In this document: piece by piece, positions 11,991-23,843 of the stretch | How the letters are laid out: each line of letters starts with the position of its first letter | How positions within the stretch are numbered: the stretch's first letter is position 1 | Assembly (NCBI RefSeq): GCF_001649575.2 | Contig: NC_051451.1 | Coordinates: 22,808,930 to 22,872,929 of the forward strand | DNA from: Kryptolebias marmoratus | Taxonomy: Eukaryota > Chordata > Actinopteri > Cyprinodontiformes > Rivulidae | Length of the DNA stretch: 64,000 bases | Reading direction: 5' to 3' | Notes under the pieces: model-generated | Database searches by the model: none | What the model was told of the DNA's origin: nothing | What the model saw: the letters and a program-made list of their open reading frames with translations, nothing else | Program-made: the position numbers and the translations under genes

Positions 11991-14900
11991 AAAAAACATC
12001 TCAATGTTTTTCTATGTACAAAATATTCCTAAATGAAGTAAATATTGAAATGTTATATTCATGTATTCACTTTTTACATTCATATATTATATATTGTAAA
12101 AGCATAAATCTTAAAAAAATGTCACAAATGTCAAATTAATCAAACCACTTTTATAAAAATACATGGTCAGCTCCTGCTGTTTCTTGTGTCAAAATAAAAT
12201 CAATGTTGACATAAACAAAATAGCAGTTTAAAACATTTTTCAGCTCTTAACCAACCTGCTAAAGTTAAATAGCCAACATGACATTAGTAGCATTGCAACC
12301 ATAGCATAGCGAAACACAAGCCAAGGTAGATAGATATACATATACTACTACTTCTGGTTGTGTATACATTGTATGTGCAACCTACTTATATGAAGATATG
12401 GTTTAACCCATGACAAGACATTTTACAAGAATAGCTCTTCTCCTATATATTGTTTTCTAGTTTTAAAACCACTGACTTATGATATATTGATGTGTTGTTG
12501 AAAGGTGTCAGCCACATTTGCACACTGGAAAGAAGTAAAACGCCTCTGTTGTGTGACATTTAGACAGAAGTAAATTTCGAACAGGAAGTGCCATGTTCAA
12601 CAAACCTCTAGTGCAGTACACAGACAACACATCATCTGTGTCTCAGAACTGGACTCACATCATAAAACCTTCATGACATGAAGATGAATTAACACTATAA
12701 AAATGATATATTTCTCAACATGGGCAGCTTATTTATCATCACAACATCATTTCAATGATCTCTGTCATGGTGGCCAACAGCTACTGAATGAATCTGCTCT
12801 TCTCTGCAAATACTGCCAGCTGTGACTCCAAAGAAAACACACAGTGTCCATCTGTGGGAATACTAACTGCAGCAGGCATTGTTATAGATTGTTTTTCAGC
12901 ATTTGGAAAGAAAGACAAAGCATACACTCCCAATAGTATAAAATGTAGATTTCTCAAAACATTGTTCAAAAGTACTTGGGTTTGGAATTAGATAAAATGC
13001 TGCTCTTTTCCTTTACTTCTTCATTGAGGTGAGCACTGAAGTGGATAATTAAATGTAAACTGCCCAACGTAATTTGTCATGGCATATGAAAGACCCAAGG
13101 CATATTCACAGCAAGCAGATGCTACTCAGCACTTCTCTTGCAATTTTTTTTTTTAAATGGGTCACCATTTCCTTAGATGTTGTTCATGCCAGATGGTTAA
13201 GTTAGGGGAGTTTTGCCTTTCAAAGCCACCTACGCGTGTGTTTTAACAGTTCATAAGTGCCTGTGTTAATGAGAGCTCGCTATGTTTTTGTCCAGGTGCC
13301 TGTGAGCAAATCAGCTGACCCCCAGCTGTGCGGTGATCAGTAGCAGTTAGCATGGACAGACACTTGGTGTTTGCAGGAACTAAACTAATGGAAAACTAAA
13401 CTCTCTCTGGATTAATCCAAAGCAAAATGAATGATCTAGCATTCCTTGAAGAAACACATATAGTTCCATAGTTGCAGCAGACATGAGTCCTCTCTTGCTA
13501 CAAAGGCACCTACTCAGCAATAGGGTTTAAAAACATTATAAAAGTTACTCTAAGAACTATGGTGGGCTATATTTCCCTGCTCTGGGCTTTAAAGACAATA
13601 GGAACTATCTTTAAAAGTTATAAGAACAATAAAATGGTTCTTGTGGTTTTTGATGTATTATCTTTTTTTCACAGTTGAAGCCCATCATCTTCTTAGAACT
13701 GGAAAATGTAACCAGATTCACCTTCCTTAAAATGGACAACAATGATGAAAGTGTTAAATAATAAAATAATGATATCACTGTTTTAGTTAGAATTTGGCAT
13801 AACTATTGCCATGACAAAGTTTTCCTTTGTAATTTAAACATAAAATGTTGCAAAAAAGTATGCTTTGATTCAAAGTCCTGCTCTGATTTAGAGACATAAT
13901 TTTAGCCACTTGACAGCGAAATGAAATCAGACAGAAGTCTGAGAGTTCTTATCTACAAAGACTATCATTTATGTATCCCACAGCACAGCTGATTCATTCC
14001 TTTGATTTAGCTTATATGGGAAACAAAAAGAATGTTGCCTGCTGTGAAACCTGCATAACCTCTTTCATGTTTTTATATCAATCACAGAAAAGCAGCTTGT
14101 GATCAAATTTTGACTACTTTAACTTTTACAGCAATAATTATTTAGCAAGATATGTAAAAAATTATTCCCTCCCATGACTTCTTATAAAAATGATTTTCCT
14201 TGTGAAAAACTGCAATTAAATTTAATGATATTTAAGCCAGGCTCACACAATGAAAGTCATCAGCTTTTGAATTAAGCACACTGCAAAAAACTACTATTGC
14301 CAATGATTTTATTTTTCCCATCTGGTTAACATTGCACATATTTACTAAGCAATTTTATTATAAATATAATAATATGGTGAAAGATTCAAAGCAAGTGCTG
14401 GCTTTAGATGATTACAGATTAGATTATAGTTATTACTCACTTGTTTGTCGAGCCTTTGAGCAAATATAACTATATTTGCTTACAAAGCTGAAATAAAAAA
14501 AGGTTAAATCAGAACCATTTGTGTGACATCAATATAATTATTTGCAGAAAACAATACTGTAGCCAAATGGCTTTTCTGGTATGGCAGGGAAATCTTTATT
14601 TGTACCCATTTTACCCCTGACTGGATTCTGATGAACCTTAGAAAATGGTCAATGAAGATAGAAGCCAAGAATTTAGGACAAGCTGATATTGCAATCGATG
14701 AAAAGCTTTCTGAATCCAAATAAATTTCTGCTGCTGGAAAGATTGTATTTGCACATGATGCCTTCCATTTGACCAGATGTTTCAATCATATCAATTTGAA
14801 CTACCATGACAAACAAACAAACAAAAAAACATTTTATTCTAAGATTAATGTAGCAAACTGATAAAGAATCCAACTCTAGAATAGTTACATGTGTGGTCAT

Positions 14901-15150
14901 CCTTTCTTGTGTTATCTAAAAGTTATTAGCCTTCAGCAGATCTAAATTGTCAATCAGGCCATGCAAATCCTGACATAAAGACTGCTGGCTGTGTACGAGC
15001 AGAACATCTGCAGTTATCGATCCACTAGGCTCAAATTTTCTTCTGATCCATATCACTTTGAAGCCTTATCAGTGACATACAGAGATATTTTATGATGCTG
15101 AAAGGCCTGTCTGAAGTTTCATGTATGAATGCCAAACAGGAGCCTAGAAT
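11991..15150. other. Gene-free AT-rich DNA
   Basis: About 3 kb with no supported gene. Open frames at 12781-12991 occur on both strands over the same bases and look like chance. A short minus-strand fragment at 13433-13455 (tctagcattccttgaag) matches the 3' palindrome of the hairpin-ended repeat family. Frames at 14504-14900 have no recognisable domain. Confidence 0.5.
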
Positions 15151-15177
15151 TTATATATATATATATATATATATATA
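15151..15177. repeat. (TA)n microsatellite
   Basis: Uninterrupted TA dinucleotide run of about 13 units. Confidence 0.95.
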
Positions 15178-15334
15178 CACAAATTCATTCAGTTTATTTT
15201 TTAACTTGAAAACACAATAGGGCAACAACTTTAGCTAAACAGAAGCTGTTTGACATGATTATTTTGCTTCAGAGGATTGTACCAAGCAGTACAGAGCTTG
15301 GCTAAAGAATAATAAACTGGAAGCAGTTGGAGAG

Positions 15335-15500
15335 CACAAACCTCTGCCAAGGCCATAGTGTCATTACAAAAATAGTCTGATCTGGATCACCACCAAAATT
15401 TAAACAACTGTTTTTTTGTGACAACCCCAACATTTTATCAAAATCTGTTCATGAGGTTTTAAGTAATCTTGCTAACAGACTGATAAAAATACTAACACTA
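15335..15500 (+). repeat. Dispersed teleost repeat fragment ('gatctggatcaccaccaaaattta' type)
   Basis: Carries the words acaaacctctgccaaggc, 'tgatctggatcaccacc', 'aaaatctgttcatgagg' and 'aatcttgctaacagac' in the order I associate with a widespread fish repeat. The last words are similar to the 'atatcttgctaacag' part of the hairpin-ended family, read on the opposite strand, so the two families may be related. Class unknown, non-coding. Confidence 0.45.
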
Positions 15501-15929
15501 CTGAAATTGAAATGGAGGTAATTAAGCCTAAAAGTTATCAGGTGTAATGTGAGTTTAGGCACTGAGCGTTGTGACTATGCTTAGGACACAACTTCTAGTT
15601 GTATATAAGACAGCATGTGGTACACAGTGTTCAGTTTTCTTGTAAGAACTTGTACCAGTTGTAGAGTAGTTGTCATTATCTGTTTTCAAACTTAATTACA
15701 ACACCATCATAATACATAGTTTTAAAACAAACCTTTAATTCTATATTTTAAACATATTGAAGTTGTAATGTCAAACTTAACTGTAGTACTGCCATTTTTG
15801 AAAGTCTTTTAAACAGAATCAGAAAAAAAATGACCTCAAAATTAAATTTGCATTTATGAACTGAATCCACAGATGATATATAAAAGAGTTGTAGCCTTGT
15901 GACTTCCTGATTTGTGTGTGTGTATCAAA

Positions 15930-16258
15930 ACCAGCAGTTGTTAGAGAAGTCGCCTCACAGAGAGAAGGTCCTGGCCTTTCTGTGTGGAGTTTGCAGGTCG
16001 CACACTTTTCTCTTTTTTTTTCTCTTGGTCCTCTGGTTTCCTCCCACAGACCAAAAACATGTATGTTAGGTTCATCAGTAACACTACATTGACCCTAGCT
16101 GTGGGTGAGAAAGTAAATGGTTTTTTGTCTCTATGTGGCCCTGTGATGGACTTACAACCTGTCCAGGATGTACCTTGCCTCTTGCATAATGACCGCTGGA
16201 AAGAGGCACCAGCTGCCCCTTGAAGAAAAGCGGCTAAAAGAAAATGGGTGTATGAATA
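15930..16258 (+). mobile_element. Retroposon copy (LINE/SINE type, shared 3' tail)
   Basis: Contains, in order, 'gtcgcctcacagagagaagg', 'ctgtgtggagtttgca', 'ggtttcctcccacag', 'tgtggccctgtgatgg', 'cctgtccaggatgtacc' and 'aatgaccgctgg'. This is a fish retroposon that I recognise from many teleost genomes. Copies with the same 3' region lie at 23701-23834 and 55984-56320. A 7-bp match (tatcaaa) at 15923-15929 and 16259-16265 may be the target-site duplication. The open frames on both strands here are by-products of the repeat. Confidence 0.65.
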
Positions 16259-16596
16259 TATCAAATCCTTGATTTTTTTTTCTTTTTTTGTTGTCAGTTT
16301 TTATGTGGTTGCTATGACAAAGAGGCACATCTGACTATAAGAACCAGATGTCACATGCTGCAAACAAATTGCAAACCACAAAGTACCTTGTTTCTGCCCT
16401 GAAGAATACACTGTTACTGTATAGTTTGTGATTTTTAATAGAGACAGTCATTTATGTGCTCATTCTTGATCTTTATTGAGTCACTTGAAACTAGTAAAAT
16501 AATTTTTAAAGAAAATAATTCTTTAAAAATAAATGTGTACCCAAGGTTGTGTTAGAAATCAATCCATTTTCCTACAGACTATCAATTTATTCAGAT

Positions 16597-16609
16597 AAAT
16601 AATAATTTA
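16597..16609 (+). repeat. Target-site duplication, left copy
   Basis: The 13 bases aaataataattta recur exactly at 17343-17355, immediately after the retrotransposon tail. Confidence 0.85.
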
Positions 16610-17342
16610 TGTGTGGAGCGGTTGGGATGAGAATCAGCTCCTCTAAGTCCGAGGCCATGGTTCTCAACCGAAAATGGGTGGAATGCTCCCTCTGGGTCGG
16701 GGGTGAGTCTTTGCCTCACGTGGAGGAGTTCAAGTATGTGGGAGTCTTGTTCATGAGTGATGGTAAGCTGGAGCGGGAGATGGATCGACAGATCATTGCC
16801 TCATTTTTAGCAATGAGGGTATTGCTCTGATTGCTCGTGGTGAAGAAATAGTTGAGTCGAAAGGCAAAACTTTTGATTTAGTGGTCCATCTACAGTCCAC
16901 CCCTTACCTATGGCCATACGGTTTGGATCATAACCGAATGAATGAGATCCTGGATACAAGCAGCTGAAATGAGCTTCCTTCCTAGGGTGGCCAGGCTCAG
17001 CTTCAGAGATTGGGTGAGGAGCTCCGTCGTGGGGAGCTTGGAGTAGAGCTGCTGCTCCTTCGTATCGAAAGGAGTCAGTTGAGGTGGTTTGGGCTACTGA
17101 TTAGGTTGATTCTTGAACACCTCCCTTTGGAGGTTATTTGGGCATGTCCCACTGGGAAGAGACCTCAGGGCAGACCCAGAACTTGCTGGAGGGATAATGT
17201 ATCCTCTTTGGCCTGGGAACGCCTTGGGATCCCCCAGGAGGAGATGGAGTGTGTTGCTGGGAAAAAGGGTTGTCTGGGTTTCTCTCCTGGACCTGTTGCT
17301 CCCTGACCATGGATAAGCGGTGGTAGATGGATGGATGGATGG
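16610..17342 (+). mobile_element. 5'-truncated non-LTR retrotransposon (RTE/Rex-like), 3' end of ORF
   Basis: Translated pieces read as the C-terminal part of a reverse transcriptase ORF. Frame 16609-16830 shows 'SKSEAMVLNRKW' and 'GGESLPHVEEFKYVGVLF', the segment after the RT palm. Frame 17010-17306 shows 'RSQLRWFGLLIR' and 'RPQGRPRTCWRD', the usual end of such ORFs. Between them the frame is broken by indels. The element ends in (GGAT)n at 17328-17342 and is flanked by a perfect 13-bp target-site duplication (16597-16609 and 17343-17355), so this is one intact 733-bp insertion of a 5'-truncated copy, dead on arrival. The clade (RTE or Rex) is inferred from the tail and motifs. Confidence 0.85.
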
Positions 17343-17355
17343 AAATAATAATTTA

Positions 17356-19850
17356 AACAAATCTGACCATTTGACTCTTGGTTTTCTGGGTTAAAACCTC
17401 CTAATGGTGGATCGTCTTACTTTGTCTGGTCAAACTCTTTTGGCTATTGTCAAACAAGACAGCACGCAAAAACCCTGTCCTTCTTCTGCGCTAGTTCCCC
17501 ATAGTTTTAACAACAACTCTTCTTTTAGATTCTGCTTTTATTTCTGCAGTTTTTATCATATATCCCACTTATTTCCCATAGCAACTGCTTAGATACAAAT
17601 TTGTTGATTGTTGACTGTCTCACCTGTCTTTCTGGAAAGTTCCCTCCCAGCAGGTTTCCAGTGATATCACATTTGGTTTTGAACAAACAGCTTTTGTAAT
17701 CTGGGGGTATTTCCACATCATATGACTAGCTTCAAATGTCACATGAATATTGCTTCATTTGGTTGGAATGTGTGCAATTTCAAGCAAATGCAAGCTCTTT
17801 GCACCATCTGTTTGTTTTAACTATCACATACAGTACTTTTAGCTGTGGTCTTACTTTGCAACATTCAACTTTTTCATTATACATCACATAATAATCACTT
17901 ACTAATTAACATTACATAATAAAATCACATAATGATGATTACAGTACACAATAAAATCATTAATTTCCTTCCTGGGGTAAAACTTCTGACACTTTATTAT
18001 CATACTGATCAACTTATAAGATTAAGAGTCATTTAATTTTTATGTTCATTACAAAGCTCAGATTATTTTATTGTTTAAAGTGGACACACACACACTCTTT
18101 TTATTACAGGGCACACAGTGACTTCTTTGGTATTTTAATAAGTATACTCTTATTCTGCTGCTGTAGTCCCAACTCTACCACTGGGTTCTGGACAGATCTT
18201 AATGCCCATTCCTTGACAGAACATAGATTTATTTAGATTCATTTTATTCCTAGCTTCAGTTTAAACCTAGAACTTTCCATTATATAGTATACTGCACATG
18301 CTAACTTTATGATGCACCCCAGAAGCCTGGCATACAAAAACCTAAGGCCTGCATTCATAAATTGAATTCTATATTTACATATAGGTAAGTGAAGCTGTTT
18401 GGTTGAGATAAATGAGTATGACAGACTCTAAGAATCCAGACCAAATGTGAATGAAGTGGGCAGCAAGAATGACATCTAAAAGACTGCTGAGCCTATTCTG
18501 CAATAGAAGACCCTGTGGACTTTGATGGGGGCTAAAGAGTCTTTATTCTATAGTACAAGCTACACTAAAGTCCTCTTTTCCATATTTAATTTTTATGTTT
18601 TTTTGTCATTATGGAGAATTTTGACATAACAGGTCTCTTAAAAATGTCACCTTGTAAGTCAATGTGCAACTTTTGTGTTATCAGATTAAAAGCTTTATAT
18701 TTTAGCTTTTTTTTACAACATTTTTTCACATGATTTTTTTTAGATATAGAAATCTAATTCAGAGCAAATCTTTTATATAGAGTTAGGTCTGATATTTATT
18801 ATAGCGTCGTAACATCTGCCTGGTCAGATGTGCTCCTTTCCACAGAGGCTCACAACATGCAGTCGTTCCCATGGCAATTGCAATTCTTTTCTTTATATTG
18901 CTTATTTTAGACCCTTCTTATCCTCTCTCCTTTCTTTTGTCGGAACAGAAACCTTAACATTGATGAACTCAAAAATGTCATTATGATTTTATTGCGGACA
19001 CCTGATACCATTTCCTAAAGCACAGAGAAAGGTAGCAGTCAAAGCTCTTCAACATAATATGGCTTTCAGTATTTGGTTGATAAAGAAACCAAAAGATTTA
19101 AAAGATCCAGTAGATTCAAAAGACAAATAATTAAAGTAATTAGAAAATACCAATTTCTTTTTTACTACTGTTGTTATCTATGGTATTTATTTACATTTGC
19201 ATCTGTGCTCACCCACAAAACTTTAAACAGAACAATGTACTGTAAATATATTGACTGATAACTGGTTTGTCACTGTAATGACTGCGTCCAAGCCATTATG
19301 TTATTTGTAGTGGAAATTCTTAGCTCAAACTTGCTGCTGTTATTACAGGCCTGAAAACAAAACAAACAAACCGAAACGGAAAGGAAATAAAAACTGAACT
19401 TGAACAATCATAGTCCTTCACAAACTCTAATTTTTTGTTTCTGTCAAACATCCTGGCCCACATTGTTTACTCTCAAAGCTCAGCTCATCTCACATCATTA
19501 TTTAGAACCATTTTAGTCCAGTTTCAGCTATTTTCACAGGCCAGAATCTGCTCAAAGTCCTTCAAAACCTCCTCGCTGGCTAAGACTCTAATTCACTATA
19601 ATTTTCATCATCAGCATCACTACCACCATGCATCAGTCCTGCCTTGGATTCTCCTCCAATATCACTGGTAATGTCCTCTACTGGTGGAAGTCACATTTCA
19701 CAAACTGACATCAGTTTGTCAACATCATCATCTTTATTACTCATCAGTGCAAAGGTGCCCCCATGAGGATCAGTGCTTGGTCCTCATTTGTTTGTTATCA
19801 ACATGCTTCTTCTTAGTAACAACACAACTGAGCCGCATCAAAATCCCAGC
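17356..19850. other. Gene-free AT-rich DNA
   Basis: No supported gene. 17880-17970 is a very AT-rich stretch with repeated 'acataataa' words. A higher-complexity block lies near 18800-18900. Confidence 0.5.
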
Positions 19851-19852
19851 CA

Positions 19853-19853
19853 G

Positions 19854-19943
<90 letters not shown>
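19853..19943. repeat. (ATCA)n tetranucleotide microsatellite
   Basis: About 22 near-perfect tandem copies of the tetranucleotide. Two overlapping open frames translate it as a Ser-Ile-Asn-Gln repeat; this is a result of the microsatellite and not evidence of a protein. Confidence 0.97.
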
Positions 19944-21300
19944 CATGAGTACATTAAATAAATAGTCTAATTACCCTGCTTACTCATTATGACATTCCTT
20001 TCTCTTATGTTATGATGCTACAATTTAAGCTTCTAAATCTCATATTTTTCCAACCTAATTTTGTAGTAAACATTTATCAGCTGTGGCTGTTTCTAGATTA
20101 TACTGAATGCATGCAGTATACTGAAAAATTCAACAGCTGTATATCCTTGATAAAATTTTGAAAGCTGAAAGAAATCACACTACTGATTTAAGAACTTCAG
20201 TTACATATGTGGGCTTTCATAACTACACACATCTGCTTTTTCATATTTTTAAAAATGTTTCTCCACACTTAAGTCACATTTTTACACATAAAACTTGCAG
20301 AGTTACTATTTGCAATTCAACTAAATGTCATAGGGAACCTTTTGGTCAGTTTATTTGAACTTCTTCTACTTTTTTTTCTTGGATTTTTATTTTACAGAAG
20401 ATGAAAAAGAGCATTTACACTGTTGACCTCTCAGTTCGAAGCCATTAAAATATCATTAAAAGACTGTTCTGAGGAACATTTACAACTTGCATTCATTGCC
20501 AAATCAAAAGAAACCCCAGTCATCATCAATAAAAACTGAATATTTGATCCTAAAATTACCAAATGAGTTACCTTTTATCCTTTGGCTGCACATAGAAACT
20601 GGAACCACAAAATGTACAAACAGAATCAGTAACAAAGGGCAGCCTTGGCAGAGAAGTCCTATTGTGTTACTGACTTAGTGCTGGCAAGGTAAACTCTCAC
20701 TTTTGCTGTACAGAAACTGAATCATCAGTACATTCAGAATTCAAAGATTCAATTCTCACAGACCACATGATAAAATGTTCCATTTTATAGCAGAAAGAAA
20801 CACAGCCATGTTTACAAAGTTATGATTTATTAGCTTATTGATTTCTTCAAAGATTTTGTGCAGAGAATAAAATGTTACATGTAGATCTTTTGATGTTACA
20901 TAAAAACATGCTTTGGCTAACAGGTGAATAATGAATTGGATGGATACATGTTCTCTTTATCTAGTCAGATCAAACCCTTGCAGTTGGTTTATTACCACTA
21001 AAACTACTGCTAATGATGGCTAAAATAAGGTTTAAGGTTTAAAAGCTGACTGTTAGTCTTTAATATAAAGTCAACTTTGTGGATTTGTGAAACACATACA
21101 GTAAAATTTCCCAGTTATCATAAAATAAGGCATAACTCAGTAGTTGCTAATTGTCATAAAATGTTCAGTATTTGCTTTTGTAAATTAATCGAACAGATTC
21201 ATTTCTAGAAGTAATTATTGATTTGTCAGGGTCTTTCAACAAATTATTTTAGGCAATAAACCAAATGACCAGTTTTTTCTGTTTTTGTGGTAAAAGCTGC
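19944..21300. other. AT-rich intergenic DNA, no gene seen
   Basis: No gene, RNA or named repeat can be supported. Confidence 0.5.
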
Positions 21301-22745
21301 TCCTAGCCGCCACTTGTGGTACTGTGTCTTGGGGCTCTTTGGCAATGAGCATCAAGTCTTGGCCATGTGGCCACTTGGCTCGCTGCTGTCTGACAGAATC
21401 CAGGCTAAGCATAACTTATGTCCTCCATCACAATAAAGCTTCTGTCATGGGGTGGCTTTTTATGTTTGCAACATTACTGGTAAAATTGAAACTGTTAAAT
21501 GTTGAAAATATGATAGTGTATAAAGTACATCAGATAATACTAATGTCAAAATACTTGTAGTAATATTAAAACATCCAGTTTTCTTTTAGGTTGAGCTTTG
21601 GAATGTATATTTACTGCCATTTGTACAGATGAGTCATAAAGAAAAACTTACATTATATAATTTAATCACTGAGTTAACAGGTTGAAATGCATGCCTGCAT
21701 ATTTATCATTTCTTTTAATGCTCTTCCTTTTTTGTACAGCCAATGACTCATTAGCATCATAGTCTGTGGTTTCAAATAAATCATTAATATATCTCTACAG
21801 GTCTTTTAAGTCTAGCCAAGTTAGCACTTGCAGCACACCTAAACCCCATATCAAACAACAGCAGCTGCGGAGAAGCCCCAAGCCACCTCAGCTTAATCCA
21901 ATTTGACTGGCCATCACTGTGGGCGATGCTGGATGGAACATTATGTGAGGTGGATGGAGCTTTTTACTTTGCATTAGTGGTTGGGGATTTATATGTCCAT
22001 GTTTGACTTTGCTTTTGAAAAGAAAATGGTCAAATGTTAATATCTTACAGTTATGTCCTCCTGTTGGGCCATTTGAGTGATAGAAATAATACTTTGTTGC
22101 TCTACAGAGGCATTGATACACAATGCAAAACAGTGAGCATCAGTTTTAGATCTTTATTTTTTGTAGTATTCACTACTATTTTACATTATAAACGTTACAA
22201 ATGTATCAAACAATTCACGGTTTACCAGATTATATGTATATGTTACAGTGAAATGAAATTGGCTGACTCTTTTATAGTAGAGTAGATGTTGAAGCTGGAT
22301 GGCCCTCATTTCTGTTGCTTGGATGCTTCACAGACTGCTCATAATTCAGAAACTGGTGAATTGTCTGAGGAGCCTCAGCTCCATAGTGGCAGAGACAAGT
22401 GCAGAAATAAGCTTTTAGCTAATCCACGCCAAACATATCAGGCATCTGTCACTTGAAGCGCTGGCCAGCCTATCGCTTTGGAAGCCCATTTGGCCCTTAA
22501 AACTAAAGATTTTGGAGACAATCTTGAGATTACGCTGCTACATATCTCTCTATACTTTCATGGTGCATGCTCTTTATTCTTGCTGCCAACATATCAAGGG
22601 CTCCCTGCGGTTTAAATGTCAGACAGATGCTCATTTCAGCTGACAGAATTAACTTACAGACAGCTCAGCAAGTGGGGGCCTCAAATGATGGGATGCACCA
22701 TCAGGAGATAATGTTACTCACCTAAGCTGCAGCACTGCGAAAACA
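21301..22745. other. Gene-free DNA with candidate conserved non-coding blocks
   Basis: Three blocks (about 21300-21440, 21850-21990 and 22290-22740) have mixed, high-complexity sequence with few repeats and short motifs such as ctttgcatta. They stand out from the AT-rich background and may be conserved regulatory elements of the ADGRB3 upstream region. This is judged by eye from composition only. The open frames here lack support. Confidence 0.3.
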
Positions 22746-23437
22746 AATGAGATGTGAGCAGATGCAGACACACTGTGGCTCAGCGATGGCCTCAAAACAA
22801 ACAATTAGCATCCTGCAATTTTAATGCAGAAAAAAATGTGGCAGATTGTTGTGATGCTGTTCTATCTGAGAGTGTATATACTCTCACAAACTCCTCTCAC
22901 AGTCTCTTAAAACAAACACAGAGAAGAAATCAGTCCTCGGTCAGATGAACACACCGAGCAGGTATCACTTGAACCAGTTTCTCACTGGGCTGCAACTGCT
23001 GGCGAATTGGAGAATGACATTCATAGTACTTTACAAAATGTCTTGAACCATTTGCATTGGTTCGCTATTTTCTTGCATGAGTCATTAAGTCTTGCAGTCT
23101 TGTTGATTTATTTGAACAAATTTTCAGCAAAATAATGTGAACAGCTTAGAATACATTTTGGCAAGCCATGCACACAAAAGTAAATTCTGAGCAGCCAATT
23201 AGCCAAAACTGGTCGCTCAAAATTCACTCAGTCACAAACACTCAGAATTCAGAAAGACCACACTTGAAAATTTGCCTCTTTTCTTACTTTATTTTTTTTC
23301 CCAATTTTGAGTCACCAACCAGCCTCCAACAGTTGCAACCCAGTGAGATATTGGCTGTCCAGTGGTACTGACTCCACAAACGTGTTAGAGGAGTGTTTCT
23401 CCAGAGCAGCTTCATGTTGAAGAACAAAAGTACTTAA
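22746..23437. other. Intergenic DNA, no gene seen
   Basis: Unique-looking sequence with short unsupported open frames. Confidence 0.5.
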
Positions 23438-23635
23438 TGCGATAGTTCAGGTCTTTTGAGGTGCAGTTCTGCAGAAAGGTTAAGAACAATTAGTATCTCA
23501 TCTGATAGCTTTTTAATCAACCTCAGTTTGGAAAACTGTTTTTTCTCTGCCAATTTGATGAACTAATGGCTAAACCGAGCAAGGCCTAAACCAAAGTGGA
23601 TTGCTTCCATCTTGGAACTATTAAAACCTCAGTAC
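23438..23635 (+). mobile_element. Partial MITE, same family as 44021-44647
   Basis: Begins 'gatagttcaggtcttttgag', close to the reverse complement of the right end of the 44021-44647 element. It shares with that element 'gatgaactaatggcta', 'gggcc/aggcctaaac' and 'ttggaactattaaaac'. Only the left half is present; no right inverted end is seen before 23700. Non-coding. Confidence 0.55.
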
Positions 23636-23700
23636 TCATCAGTTTATGTGAATGCTTTTTAAAAAAAAAATATTTTTATATTTTGCATAAGACAGTTATT

Positions 23701-23834
23701 GCCTCTATGTGTCCCTGTGATGGACTTGTGACCTGTCCAGGGTGTCCCCTGCCTCTTGCACAGTGAGGTTGGAGAAAGGCACCAGCTCCCCGCGACCCGG
23801 AAGGAGAAGCAGGTAAAGAAAATGGATGGATAAC
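23701..23834 (+). mobile_element. 5'-truncated retroposon tail with 9-bp target-site duplication
   Basis: Holds the 3' region 'cctgtgatggacttgtgacc', 'tgtccagggtgtcccc', 'ggcaccagctcc' and an 'aaaatggatgga' tail, the same 3' region as the copies at 15930 and 55984. The 9 bases acagttatt occur directly before (23692-23700) and after (23835-23843) it, which marks a target-primed insertion of a 5'-truncated copy. Confidence 0.75.
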
Positions 23835-23843
23835 ACAGTTATT

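Noticed and set aside
17094..17360. Minus-strand open frame over the LINE
   Set aside because: Antisense shadow of the retrotransposon ORF and its (GGAT)n tail.
19684..19965. Two open frames with a Ser-Ile-Asn-Gln repeat
   Set aside because: The repeat is the translation of a tetranucleotide microsatellite.
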